A DNA stretch of 64,000 bases from Mycobacteriales bacterium (GCA_012842085.1 DUTM01000008.1:1-64000), one strand, 5' to 3'; counted from the stretch's first letter, positions 8,062 through 16,981 are shown. The notes: a model not told the origin generated them from the letters alone. Translations and numbers: made by a program.

Positions 8062-9626
8062 ATGATGTCTGGACTCCCAAGCCCTAGCGTATTTCGCGGA
8101 TTAGAAAAACTCATCGCCAACCCCGCCTATCAGGCTGACAACGACAGCCGTGAAACCGAAGAAATCACGGAAAAATTCACCGGCAAAGTAATCGGCCACG
8201 TACCCCGTTCCACTAAGGAAGACACCCTCGCCGCCATTGAGCGCGCCCGGGTTGCCCAAAAAGAATGGGCAAAGCGGTCCCTCAAAGACCGTGCCGCTGT
8301 GCTTCGCCGCTTCGCCAAAATCACCATGGCCGAGCGCGAAAACACCGCCGACATTCTGCAAGCCGAAACCGGTAAATCCCGTGCCTCCGCCCTGGAGGAA
8401 GTACTCGACACGAACGTCAACGCCCGCTACTACGCCAACCATGGCCCGGGCCTCCTGAAACCCAAGCGCGTTCGCGGAATGCTGCCGGTCCTCACCAAGA
8501 CTGTCATCCTCCGCAAACCTAAAGGTGTTGTCGGAATCGTCACCCCCTGGAACTACCCTTACACCCTGGCAGCTTCGGATGCGCTTCCGGCCCTCCTGGC
8601 AGGCAACGCGGTTGTCCTCAACCCGGCCAGCCTCACCCCCTACTCGGCCATGCGCGCCGCCGAACTCCTCTACCAGGCCGGTGTTCCCCGCGACATCTTC
8701 CAGGTTGTGACCGGTCGCGGCAGCCAAGTAGGCGACACCATCGCCCACAACGCCGACTACCTGATGTTCACCGGCTCCTCCGCCACCGGCCACAAACTCG
8801 GTGAATTGCGGGCGGCCGCCTCATCAGCTACTCCGCCGAACTGGGTGGCAAGAACGCCATGATCGTGGAGAAGGGCGCCAACCTGAAGAAGGCAGCCAGC
8901 GTCTCCATGCGCGGCATGTTCGCCAACGCCGGCCAGCTCTGTATTTCCATTGAGCGGGTTTATGTTGAGCGCGACGTGATGGACGAATTCCTCCAGCACC
9001 TCAAGAACCGCCTCGACAAACTGGTGATCGCCGCCAACTACGAATACAGCACCGAATTCGGCTCCATCATCTCGGAGAAGCAGGTCCAAAAGATTGACGG
9101 ACACGTCAAGGACGCCGTCGCCAAGGGTTCCAAGGTGTTCTACGGCGGCAAGCGCCTCCCTGAGATCGGACCCCTCTACTACTCGCCGACCGTCCTGCTG
9201 GACGTTCCGGAAGGCGCAGAGGTGCGCGAGAACGAAACCTTCGGACCCGTCGTCTCCGTCTACCCGGTGGACTCCGTCGAGGAAGCCATCGAGCGGGCCA
9301 ACGACACCGAATACGGCCTCAACTCCTCCGTCTGGGGCAAGACCTACAAGTCTGGCGAACTGATCGCCTCCCAGCTGGAGACCGGAACCGTTGCGGTGGA
9401 GGAAGGCTACGTGTCTGCGTGGGAGTCCCTCCACGCCCCCATGGGTGGACAGGGAATCTCCGGTATTTCCCACCGTCACGGCCCCGAAGGCATCCTGAAG
9501 TACACCGACACCACCACCGTGGGTGTGCAGCGTCTGGTGGATACCGACGGTAACGGCATCCTGCCGCACCGCATCTGGCAGAAGTACTTCATGCCCATCA
9601 TTACGCGGTTCTTCGTGCAGGCCTAG
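8062..9626 (+). pseudogene. Succinate-semialdehyde dehydrogenase-type aldehyde dehydrogenase, interrupted by a one-base frameshift
   Basis: Read across two frames this encodes a full aldehyde dehydrogenase of about 521 residues, resembling NADP-dependent SSADH (GabD2-like). The first part (to about 8808) has VGIVTPWNYPYTLAASDALP, NAVVLNPASLTPYSA and MFTGSSATGHKLGEL. The second frame continues with GRLISYSAELGGKNAMIVE (catalytic Glu), GQLCISIERVY (catalytic Cys) and NETFGPVVSVYPV. Adding one G after TTG near 8808 restores ELAGGRLISYS, which aligns with relatives, so one base is missing. All catalytic residues are otherwise kept and no other lesion is seen: a recent mutation or an assembly error. 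Two adjacent ATGs (8062, 8065) follow TAAGGA. Expected role: oxidation of succinate semialdehyde or a related aldehyde. Confidence 0.8.
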
Positions 9627-9780
9627 GCCTAGATCTGAACCGCACCCCAGGATCGGTGCCGCGACTATACGGCACCGACCCTAGACTCTCGTGGAGGCTT
9701 ACGTTTCGCTGCGAGTAAGGGAGTGCTCTCAGCTGACGCCCGCGGGTTTTGATAGTCCGGGATGAACTATCAAAAATAAG

Positions 9781-9815
9781 GCCCCGCCCAGTTCGACTGG
9801 GCGGGGCCTTTCTAT
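9781..9815. terminator. Strong intrinsic terminator hairpin between convergent genes
   Basis: A perfect 11-bp GC-rich stem (GCCCCGCCCAG / CTGGGCGGGGC) with a TTCGA loop spans 9781-9807. On the minus strand it is followed by CTTATTTTTG, and on the plus strand by CTTTCT. It sits between the dehydrogenase locus and the convergent DUF6474-like gene and may serve both. Confidence 0.8.
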
Positions 9816-9850
9816 GCTTTACTACGCCACGCGGTGGCGTGCCATGCGGC

Positions 9851-10387
9851 TTACTTCTTGCGGTTCTTAAGAGCCGTCACCAGCACACCCGCACCGGCGT
9901 ACACCAGCGGAATGATAGTGGGGGCCAGGGCAGCAATAATTTGGGTGGCCTTACCGCCGCGCTTCTGCATGGTGCGGATGAAGGAGCGGCTGGTCTTAGA
10001 GTGGGCAGCCTGCTTCGCTACCTTCCCGGCGGCAGGGGACACTTTAGAAATGCCGGACACCATGTCGTCGGCAATCTTATCCAGCTCGGCGTCGGTCATA
10101 TTCTCGGCGGCCTTAACGCGGTCAGCCTTCTTAGTAGCCTTCTTCTCGGCTTTCTTGTCGGCCTTTTTGGCGCTCTTGGCGTCGGCCTTCGCCTTCTTCT
10201 CCAGCTGGGAGGTCTTCTTGTCGGCCTTAGCGTTCAGCCTGTCGATCTTCTTCTGCGCTTTACGTTCGGCCTTCGCCGCCTTCTTGTCTGCCTTCTTCTC
10301 GATGCGGCGCAAACGACGACGATCCTTGCGGCTGAGCTCCGGGGAATCCTTTTCCTGCTGCTCGTCGGCTTTCTTCAGTCCGAACAT
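9851..10387 (-). CDS. Lys/Ala-rich protein with C-terminal membrane helix (DUF6474-like)
   Basis: The product is 178 residues. After MFGLKKADEQQEKDSPELS comes a highly charged Lys/Ala/Asp-rich, probably helical coiled-coil region (residues about 25-95), then a conserved-looking segment NMTDAELDKIADDMVSG. A hydrophobic stretch near the C-terminus (IIAALAPTIIPLVYAGAGVL) is followed by LKNRKK. This matches the small corynebacterial DUF6474 proteins by eye. ATG 10387 is preceded by an AAGGAT Shine-Dalgarno; a longer frame extending to 11047 is not real because it runs opposite the nuclease gene. Function unknown. Confidence 0.65.
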   Translation of the reverse strand: MFGLKKADEQQEKDSPELSRKDRRRLRRIEKKADKKAAKAERKAQKKIDRLNAKADKKTSQLEKKAKADAKSAKKADKKAEKKATKKADRVKAAENMTDAELDKIADDMVSGISKVSPAAGKVAKQAAHSKTSRSFIRTMQKRGGKATQIIAALAPTIIPLVYAGAGVLVTALKNRKK

Positions 10388-10657
10388 TGCTTCTAATCCT
10401 TCTTTCTCCCCACTGTGAGTGGAGATCGTGGTTAAGCGCTGTAAGCAGTTACCACTCAAGTTTACGAAAGGGGACGGGGTGCTGTCACGAGGAAATGGAA
10501 AAGACAGCGCCTTTCTCGCTGCTCGCGAACAAGGCTCCATACCTTTAGACTGAAGGCAACACCAGCTTTCCATGCTGGTAACCGGTCGGCACAGTACATT
10601 CCAGTACAGCCCTGCCCGTTCTCTGCCGTCCGCTTTCTGCCCCGTCCAGGAGAGTCC

Positions 10658-12352
10658 ATGCAGCGTGAATCCCGCGGCTACCTGATAGCCGACGAACTCT
10701 ACGGCTGCCCTCACCGTTTTCTCCTCGACAAAGTCGCGGAGTTCAGCCCCATCCTCGACAAGCCCGCCGCCCCCATCGGCGTGCAGCACCGGCGCGCCAT
10801 GTCCGCCGCCCGCACCGACAGCATTTACCTGCAGCTGGCTGAACAACCCGGCACCGTCCTTATTGGTGACGGCCCCGATGCCGTCGGCGCCACCCTCCAA
10901 GCCATCCGCGACCAAGCCCCCATCATCTGCAACGCCACCCTCCCCGCAGACCACACCGCCCGCCGCGCCTCCGCCCGCTGCATCCTCATGCGCAGCCCCG
11001 ACAGCGCCGACCCCTACACCTACACCCCCGTTATCACCGTCAACCACAAGTGCTACGACATCCGCCCCAAGAAGGCACCCCGGCCACCCCGCATCCCCAT
11101 TGAAGAGCTAGCCCGCCCCTCTCTCATCCCCCATTCCTCACCGCTGGAAACATGGGACCCCACCCCCAACCCGGACCTCAAACTCCGTCACCACACCCGC
11201 GACCAACTCCGGCTCACCCACCTGTGGCTGCTGCTCGAAAACGCGGGCATCCCCAACACCGGCCAAGGCGGGGTCATCGACCTGCGCGGCGACATGGCCA
11301 TCGTGCACTGGCTGAACGAATCCCTCCCCAACTATCTGGAGAACTACCGCGAACGCAAAGCCCTCCTCGACCAGGTTGTGGAAGACGTCGCCCCCCATGC
11401 GCTCGACCGTCTCCCCACCCGCTCCTGCCACCGCTCCGAATGCCACGTGTGCGGCTGGTGGGAGGCACGCTGCCGGGAGGAACTCCACGCCCGGCAAGAC
11501 GTCAGCCTGGTGGTGTCCGCCAGCCAAGCCGATGCCCTGGCGCAGGAAAACATCTACACCATCAGTGAGCTTGCCTCCCCCGACCTGATGGAGCCCGAGG
11601 AGTGGCCGGGTGGCTCCTTCCGCACCGCCGTCGCCCGCGCCCGCGCCCACCAACAGGGCTACACGCTGTTCCGCAAAGGCCCCGACCACCAGCTGCCGCA
11701 CGCCGACATCGAGATCGACATTGATATGGAGTCCGTCCTCGACCACGGCGCTTACCTGTGGGGAACCCTCCTTAGCTACCGCACCGAAGATATCGCCCAG
11801 CGCATCGGCGTCGCCCCCGGCTACACCCCCTTCGTTACCTGGCGGAAACTCCCGCACCGTTCCACCGCCGCTGTGTTTGTGAAAATGTGGCAGTGGTTGA
11901 CGGACATTTGGCGCCGGGCAGAAGAGGAGGGGTTGACGTTCCGTGTCTACTGCTATGCGCAGCAGGGGGAGCGCCAGTGGATCCGCTACAACGTGAAGCG
12001 TTTCCCCGACCAGCTGGGCATGCCCAGTGTGCAGGAAGTGCGGGCGTTGTTGAATTCTGAACACTGGGTGGACATGTTCCGGGTAGTGGAGAAAACGTTG
12101 CTGGGGGTGCGGGGCCTGGGGATCAAGAAGGTGGCGCCCGTGGCGGGATTCCAGTGGCGGGACGAGGATCCCAGCGGGGAGTCCTCCATTGCCTGGCATG
12201 CCTTAGCCATCCAGCCGAATGAGGAAGTACAGCAACGGATTTTGGCGTACAACGAAGATGATGTGCGCGCCACTAAAGCAGTCCGCGATTGGTTCCGCAG
12301 CGGTCGATGGAAGGAAGAGTTGCCGCTGCGGGAGGATCTGCTTCAGGAGTAA
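10658..12352 (+). CDS. TM0106-family RecB-like nuclease with RNase H-like C-terminal domain
   Basis: The 564-residue soluble protein has two parts. The N-terminal part resembles RecB/Cas4-like nucleases and ends in a Cys cluster (CHRSECHVCGWWEARC, near residues 250-266) that could hold an iron-sulfur cluster. The C-terminal part (from about residue 340) has DIEIDIDMESVLDHGAYLWG with a D-x-E metal-binding core, and ends LAYNEDDVRATKAVRDW, the typical closing motif of the YprB/RNase_H_2-type exonuclease domain. Start ATG 10658 follows CAGGAGAG. This is the usual actinobacterial TM0106 architecture; the substrate is presumed to be DNA. It appears to be a single gene with its own promoter region. 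Confidence 0.75.
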   Translation: MQRESRGYLIADELYGCPHRFLLDKVAEFSPILDKPAAPIGVQHRRAMSAARTDSIYLQLAEQPGTVLIGDGPDAVGATLQAIRDQAPIICNATLPADHTARRASARCILMRSPDSADPYTYTPVITVNHKCYDIRPKKAPRPPRIPIEELARPSLIPHSSPLETWDPTPNPDLKLRHHTRDQLRLTHLWLLLENAGIPNTGQGGVIDLRGDMAIVHWLNESLPNYLENYRERKALLDQVVEDVAPHALDRLPTRSCHRSECHVCGWWEARCREELHARQDVSLVVSASQADALAQENIYTISELASPDLMEPEEWPGGSFRTAVARARAHQQGYTLFRKGPDHQLPHADIEIDIDMESVLDHGAYLWGTLLSYRTEDIAQRIGVAPGYTPFVTWRKLPHRSTAAVFVKMWQWLTDIWRRAEEEGLTFRVYCYAQQGERQWIRYNVKRFPDQLGMPSVQEVRALLNSEHWVDMFRVVEKTLLGVRGLGIKKVAPVAGFQWRDEDPSGESSIAWHALAIQPNEEVQQRILAYNEDDVRATKAVRDWFRSGRWKEELPLREDLLQE

Positions 12353-12451
12353 CACACTCCCAAGAACTAGGGAGCTAGCCAAAACCCTGTTAAACTGCCT
12401 AACCTAGAAAGCATTTGAAGCAACCGTCCAGTGCAGAAGGAGCGTACGCCT

Positions 12452-12886
12452 ATGGCGAAGTCTGGTTTCCGACGCCACGCCGCCAAAGTGTCGCTGTTTG
12501 CTGCGCCGGTGTTGGCCGTTGGTTTAGCTTTCAGCGGCTGCTCTGCATCGGACGACGTGGAAGTTACCCCGCACGCACAAAGCGACTCGCGGGATGTGCG
12601 GGAGGCTGCCCGCGAGCCCAAGGAAACCGCTGCTATAGACGCCTTCCACCAGGAGCTGCGGGACGCCGGCTACAGTTTCAACGAGGAACAGCAGGCGGCC
12701 CTGGACGAAGCTGCACCCAAGTCCTGCAGTCTGGCCGCTTTCATGCATGCGCCGGACCATATTTTGGAAGAGAATCTGCCCAACTATATGCGCACCTACC
12801 ACGATATGGAGATCGGGTCGGATTTAGCGCGCGCCGTGTGGCAGGCCGCCAAGAAGCATGTGTGCGGCAAAATTTCGAAAGACTAA
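12452..12886 (+). CDS. Putative secreted lipoprotein, DUF732-like
   Basis: The 144-residue product begins MAKSGFRRHAAKVSLFAAP and has a lipobox-like FSGC at about residues 28-31, so it is probably lipid-modified and surface-anchored. The mature domain contains AIDAFHQELRDAGYSF, a first Cys in APKSCSL and a second in KKHVCGK, the two-Cys spacing expected of small actinobacterial DUF732-type proteins; that assignment is tentative. AAGGAG at 12437-12442 is 9 bases before ATG 12452, which decides against GTG 12431. The gene is followed by a strong terminator. Confidence 0.6.
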   Translation: MAKSGFRRHAAKVSLFAAPVLAVGLAFSGCSASDDVEVTPHAQSDSRDVREAAREPKETAAIDAFHQELRDAGYSFNEEQQAALDEAAPKSCSLAAFMHAPDHILEENLPNYMRTYHDMEIGSDLARAVWQAAKKHVCGKISKD

Positions 12887-12897
12887 AACCCGCAGCC

Positions 12898-12929
12898 TCG
12901 CGACAATAGACCATCGCGACAATAGACCA
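12898..12929. repeat. Two tandem copies of a 16-bp unit
   Basis: TCGCGACAATAGACCA occurs twice head to tail (12898-12913 and 12914-12929), between the lipoprotein stop and its terminator. It looks like a simple slippage duplication. Confidence 0.7.
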
Positions 12930-12934
12930 TAGGG

Positions 12935-12977
12935 AAAGCCCCGCCGATCTGTGTGAGATCGACGGGGCTTTCTTTTT
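12935..12977 (+). terminator. Intrinsic terminator of the lipoprotein gene
   Basis: The AAAGCCCCG... arm pairs with ...CGGGGCTTT around a GTGTG loop, with an imperfect inner stem (CCGATCT / AGATCG), followed by CTTTTTA. This is a classical rho-independent terminator on the plus strand. A second hairpin nearby (CTGCCGGC 13004-13011 with GCCGGCAG 13026-13033) has no T-run and may belong to the 3' end of sodA. Confidence 0.85.
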
Positions 12978-13051
12978 ACGTCTTTAGTGAGACGTGTCTA
13001 GGGCTGCCGGCGCTGTCAGTGCACTGCCGGCAGGTTCCCGGCCCGTGCGGT

Positions 13052-13684
13052 TTAGTTGCCGCAGGCAGGGCAGGGCTTGTTGGCTGCGTGGTCGAAGCGC
13101 TTAGCAACTTCCTCCCAGTTAATGACGTTCCAGAAGGCCTCTACGTAGTCGGCCTTGACGTTCTTGTACTGGAGGTAGAAGGAGTGCTCCCACATGTCGA
13201 GTAGCAGCAGGGGTACCACACCGAAGGGGTGGTTGTCCTGGTGGCCATCGGTTACCTGTGCGATGACGAGCTGCTTGGCAAACTTATCCCATGCCAGGAC
13301 GGCCCAGCCGGATCCCTGGATGGAGGTCGCAGTGGCGGCGTACTCCTTCTTGAACTGTTCGAAGGAACCGAAACGCTCGTTAATGGCGTCTAGGAGGGCT
13401 CCTTCGGGCTTCTGGCCGCTGGCCGGAGCAAGGTTGCGCCAGAAGAGGCAGTGGTTGGCGTGTCCACCAAGGTTGAAAGCCAAGTTCTTGGCGATGGGGG
13501 CAACCTGGGACTCTGCGGTGCCTTCAGCACGTGCCTTTTCGAGGGCTTCAACGGCCGCGTTGGCGCCGTCAACATAGCCCTGATGGTGCTTTGAGTGGTG
13601 GAGTTCCATAATCTCGGCGGAGATGTAGGGCTCCAGGGCGTCGTATGCGTAATCAAGTTCAGGAAGTTCGTACTTCTTAGCCAT
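13052..13684 (-). CDS. sodA: Superoxide dismutase, Mn/Fe type
   Basis: Converts superoxide to hydrogen peroxide and oxygen. The 210-residue protein shows the family landmarks: KYELPELDYAYDALEPYI, the first metal ligand in MELHHSKHHQGYVDG, NLGGHANHCLFWRNL (second ligand), GSGWAVLAWDK, and the DMWEHSFYLQYKNVKADY motif carrying the last Asp and His ligands. Mn versus Fe cannot be settled by eye. The C-terminus ends KPCPACGN, a short Cys-x-x-Cys tail that I do not associate with the usual family end. Start ATG 13684 has GAGGAG just upstream. A long inverted repeat lies in the leader region. Confidence 0.93.
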   Translation of the reverse strand: MAKKYELPELDYAYDALEPYISAEIMELHHSKHHQGYVDGANAAVEALEKARAEGTAESQVAPIAKNLAFNLGGHANHCLFWRNLAPASGQKPEGALLDAINERFGSFEQFKKEYAATATSIQGSGWAVLAWDKFAKQLVIAQVTDGHQDNHPFGVVPLLLLDMWEHSFYLQYKNVKADYVEAFWNVINWEEVAKRFDHAANKPCPACGN

Positions 13685-13705
13685 TGATACTCCTCTGTAA
13701 ATGGT

Positions 13706-13790
13706 CTTTCACTCCCGTGGGAGCGGTTTCATGTGGTTCAACACACATTCTTCCGCAATTATTCCCAACGGGAGTGAAAGCTTTTAAAAA
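13706..13790 (-). promoter_or_regulatory. Perfect 13-bp inverted repeat in the sodA upstream region
   Basis: CTTTCACTCCCGT (13706-13718) and ACGGGAGTGAAAG (13778-13790) are exact reverse complements separated by 59 bases, between the lipase gene and sodA on the same strand. The sodA-proximal arm also contains the local palindrome CTCCCGTGGGAG (13712-13723). It may be a leader structure, a pair of operator half-sites, or a read-through barrier. There is no T-run of a standard terminator. Confidence 0.4.
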
Positions 13791-13813
13791 GAGTATTTAT
13801 TTATCCGAAAAAC

Positions 13814-14818
13814 CTATGCGAACAGTGGGGGAACAAACTCGCATTTGATGTTCTTCGTGGGGTCCTGGTCGCGCAGAACAGCCAACGCCATCTGGAAAGC
13901 GTTGTTGTCGTAGCTGAAGGACAGGTGGTCGCTGAAGTCCTGCTTGCAGACATCCTGGATCACAATATTGTTGACACCCGGCTGGTTGATGATGCCGGAA
14001 GTGTAGGGGGTAATGATTTCGTCGTACTTGGTCATGATGGTGGTGTACTGCACTTCACCGAAATCAATATTGTTGGCATCCAGCTGCTTGTTGAAGCTGT
14101 TGGACTTCATCTGCTGGGTCCAACCCTGCATGTTGACCTTTTTCAGCCAGGGATCCATGTTGCCTTCCCCATTCAGGTACTTGTAGGGGATGTCCAGTCC
14201 CAGCACGGTGGTGCCGTGGTTGCCGGGGGCCAGGCCGATCAGCTTGTGGATGTACTTGTAGCCGTCAAACCACTTGATGTAGGCGAGGGGCAGCGTACCG
14301 GCACCCTGCGAGTGGCCAATGACGTTGACCTTGGAAGCTCCAGTGGCCTTCAGAACCATCTGGACGAACTTTCCGAAAGCCTCCGCAGAGCCGATGATGT
14401 CACCGGTGTAGGTTTGGGATTCGGAGAAGCTAGCGGTGTTGAGGTTGGGTGCGAAGACGCAGTAGCCAAGCTCCTTGAAGCGGGGGGAGTAATCCGCCCA
14501 CACTTTGAAAGCATCCTCACCAGTGCCGGAGAGCAGAATCAGCGGCAGCTGGCCGGGCTTCGGCTTGCAGTTGAAGTCGTTGGCACCCTTCGGGTTGGTT
14601 CCAGGGTTCTTGAGAGAGAAAGTTTGCGCTTCGAGGAAGTTGTCGATGTGCGCACCCTGTTTGCCGCCGGGGATACCTTCTTTGTTGATTTCGCCGGGGC
14701 GGGCGGGAGTGTAGTCCGGAATCGGGGTTTGCGGAGCAGCTAGGGCAACCGCAGAAGAAACAAAACTGAGGGACACTGCTGCGAAAGCGGCTAGCAGGCC
14801 TTGCGAAATGCGTCGCAT
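13814..14818 (-). CDS. Secreted lipase/esterase, alpha/beta hydrolase (lipase class 2-like)
   Basis: The 334-residue product has a signal peptide (ISQGLLAAFAAVSLSFVSS, cleavage after ALA). The mature part contains GANDFNCKPKPGQLPLILLS, then the nucleophile elbow VIGHSQGAGTLPLAY with Ser near residue 169, and a candidate acid/His pair near the C-terminus (QDFSDHLSFSYD). It is a paralogue of the lipase at 27122-28102, sharing GANDxNCKP, GHSQG and the LIGLAPGNHGTT-type segment. Where the paralogue has VHGTW, this protein has LSGTG at the oxyanion position. Likely hydrolyses acylglycerols or other fatty esters outside the cell. Upstream of sodA on the same strand, but with a 129-base gap. Confidence 0.8.
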   Translation of the reverse strand: MRRISQGLLAAFAAVSLSFVSSAVALAAPQTPIPDYTPARPGEINKEGIPGGKQGAHIDNFLEAQTFSLKNPGTNPKGANDFNCKPKPGQLPLILLSGTGEDAFKVWADYSPRFKELGYCVFAPNLNTASFSESQTYTGDIIGSAEAFGKFVQMVLKATGASKVNVIGHSQGAGTLPLAYIKWFDGYKYIHKLIGLAPGNHGTTVLGLDIPYKYLNGEGNMDPWLKKVNMQGWTQQMKSNSFNKQLDANNIDFGEVQYTTIMTKYDEIITPYTSGIINQPGVNNIVIQDVCKQDFSDHLSFSYDNNAFQMALAVLRDQDPTKNIKCEFVPPLFA

Positions 14819-15013
14819 GTCGATCCTTCTATTTGTGAGATGGGAGACGGCTTAGGTTGATCCGCCGTTAAGGATGACATAATTGTACAAGGACATACCG
14901 GTCAAACATATTCGGGGGTGAAATGCGCTCTTGCTGGGATTATGTGCCGAAAGTCCCCCGGTGGGCCCAAAAATATCGCAAGATGATGGTAGAAGATACA
15001 AGAAAGTGAGCCC

Positions 15014-15622
15014 ATGGCTAATTACTTTTGGCGGGAAGTGTTTGGGGAAATCTGGGAGGAACTTCCGCACCGCAAATTGTTTAAGCGGAAGCACAAGTAC
15101 GCATTTGACTATGTGGTGATTCGGCACTGGCAAGAAAACATCAGGGGGGTTGATTACGACCTGGTGGGCCATTGGGTGCGCGATCTCAAAACATCCGAAA
15201 TAGTCGACATTGTCGTGATGGGTGCACCGATAGTGTATGCCGACGCGGATGGAAATTTTGATCCCGAAAAAATGCAAGAAAACATCATTATGTGGATGCA
15301 GAATGATGCCACCCGCTACCCGATCAGAAAAGACATGGAGCACCGCTATCGGTGCAAGGTAGCAAAGTACCAATACCACGACTGGGATCCCGAAACTCAG
15401 GACGAATTAATTTTCCACTACGAAATTGTGCAGATTACGTGGGAAGAGTTTGTGCGCGGTTTGGAAAGAGACCGCTTGCCTGCCGGGGAGCTCACCGATG
15501 AGCAGCGCATCAAACTGTTGGGGATCTTGCACCACAACCCGCATCTGTGTCGCTTCAAAATCCGGTTGGATGAACGCTACGGACGCGACACCATGGACCA
15601 CATCTTCAGCAAATTCCAGTAG
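15014..15622 (+). CDS. Protein of unknown function, 202 residues
   Basis: The soluble, charged protein is rich in Trp, Tyr and His (FWREVFGEIWEELPHRKLFK, VIRHWQENIRGVDYDLVGHW, YQYHDWDPETQDELIFHYEI) and has no signal peptide or transmembrane helix. No family recognised. It stands alone between two minus-strand secreted hydrolases. Codon choice looks less GC-biased than in neighbouring genes (many AAA, AAT, ATT and GAA codons), which may mark a gene of different origin. ATG 15014 follows GAAAGTGAG. Confidence 0.6.
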   Translation: MANYFWREVFGEIWEELPHRKLFKRKHKYAFDYVVIRHWQENIRGVDYDLVGHWVRDLKTSEIVDIVVMGAPIVYADADGNFDPEKMQENIIMWMQNDATRYPIRKDMEHRYRCKVAKYQYHDWDPETQDELIFHYEIVQITWEEFVRGLERDRLPAGELTDEQRIKLLGILHHNPHLCRFKIRLDERYGRDTMDHIFSKFQ

Positions 15623-15643
15623 CTTGCTGGAGGGTGCGGCAGT

Positions 15644-16819
15644 TTATTCGCCGCCGAAGGGACGCTTTTTAGCGGGGGCATTGGCGTACGGCTTATAGGG
15701 GAGCCCCATGGTCTGCAGAATGTTGCGCATCGCATAGTTGAACGCGTAGGGGTTGCGCTTCGGGTAGACAAAATCATTGTGTTTGGCAGACTGCACCAAG
15801 TGGTAGTGCGCGGTATTGCCGCGGCTTAAAGCAGCCCGCACATATTTGCGACCTTGTCCCTTGGGGATCATGCGGTCTTTACCGCCCTGCACTACGCTAA
15901 TGCGCTTGCCGGAGGGCAGGTGGGTGAAGGGGTTTGCCGCGTAGTAGTTGCCGGGCACTTCGCGGGGGGTACCACCCAGGAAAGTGTCGATGCTGCTGAA
16001 ACGCGACCGGTTTGCCGAGTCCACCACATCCAAAACACCGTTGAGGGAGATGAATCCGCGAATCGGAATTCCGGGACCATCGGGGGCACTGGTCTGCATA
16101 CCAGCCAGATTGCCGGTGCCCACCAAACCATAGGCGGGGGTCTGTTCACTCGGTTTAGCGGCAGTGTGCCGGTTGTCCCGCTCGCCGAAGGTGGGGCCAA
16201 AGCTGCTGCCGGACTCCATGCCGCGCACCCGGTCGCCACGGAGGTTCTTCAACTGGGCTTGCTTATTGTCTTTCCGCACAAATTCGGTGTTGCGGATGAG
16301 TTTCCCAAGACTTACCTTCTTGGGGGACTGGCCAATAGCCAGGGCGGCCAACTGGCTGCCCGCCGAGTGCCCCACCAAGTAGACCCGATCCAGATCCAGG
16401 TTGAGGGCGTAGAGGAACTTCAGCACCAACAAATGGTCGATGGCGTCGCACACGTCTGCGTAGGTGGTGGGCCAGCCGCCGCCGGTGCCGAGGGAACGGT
16501 ACTCGATGTTCCACACAGCCACCCCATTTTCGGCAAGTTCCCGAGCCACATGCTGGATTGAGTAAACATTGCCTTTGGTCCCCCAGGATCCACCGTGCAC
16601 CAACACAGCTACCGGCACCGAGGTGGAGATTTTGCGCGGCAGGGAAAGAATGCCGTAGCGGTACCTGTTGGTTTTGGCGTTTAACGAGTAGTGGAATTTG
16701 TGCTTGGAAGGAGCCAGTGCCTGTGCCTCCGGCTGTGCTTTCAGCAATGCTGGAGCAACCGCGAAACTGGCAGAAGCTGCAGCACCAAGCAGAAGTTGCC
16801 GGCGAGACACAGAAGCCAT
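15644..16819 (-). CDS. Tat-exported alpha/beta hydrolase (carboxylesterase/lipase-like)
   Basis: From ATG 16819 the product is 391 residues and starts MASVSRRQLLLGAAASASF, a twin-arginine signal (SRRQLLLG). The hydrolase domain has VLVHGGSWGTKGN (oxyanion HGG), VWNIEYRSLGTGGGWP, the elbow VYLVGHSAGSQLAALA with Ser near residue 152, and a late VVQGGKDRMIPKGQG followed by HYHLVQSAKHNDF carrying the likely Asp and His. This fits the BD-FAE/carboxylesterase group. The frame is open further upstream to 16954, but those residues precede the Tat signal and are rejected. Its 3' end is 21 bases from the convergent unknown gene. Confidence 0.78.
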   Translation of the reverse strand: MASVSRRQLLLGAAASASFAVAPALLKAQPEAQALAPSKHKFHYSLNAKTNRYRYGILSLPRKISTSVPVAVLVHGGSWGTKGNVYSIQHVARELAENGVAVWNIEYRSLGTGGGWPTTYADVCDAIDHLLVLKFLYALNLDLDRVYLVGHSAGSQLAALAIGQSPKKVSLGKLIRNTEFVRKDNKQAQLKNLRGDRVRGMESGSSFGPTFGERDNRHTAAKPSEQTPAYGLVGTGNLAGMQTSAPDGPGIPIRGFISLNGVLDVVDSANRSRFSSIDTFLGGTPREVPGNYYAANPFTHLPSGKRISVVQGGKDRMIPKGQGRKYVRAALSRGNTAHYHLVQSAKHNDFVYPKRNPYAFNYAMRNILQTMGLPYKPYANAPAKKRPFGGE

Positions 16820-16981
16820 GTGAAGCTCACTTTCAAACACGAGGGGGCGGTGCGTACAAGCGACGCTCAAGTAGTTGTTTCGACGTTCAGCTACGCAGTC
16901 ATTATATAGATTGTTTCTGAAAGATAAATTGTTACATACCGAGCCTTTAAACATTCACTCCGATACCAGTAAGTTAGGGAC

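Noticed and set aside
9749-10396. A plus-strand open frame with Leu-rich translation, looking like a membrane protein
   Set aside because: It is the complement of Lys/Ala-rich codons of the DUF6474-like gene and has no ribosome binding site.
10388-11047. Upstream extension of the DUF6474-like gene to 398 residues
   Set aside because: The extra part is antisense to the nuclease gene and crosses its promoter; the family start and Shine-Dalgarno fit ATG 10387.
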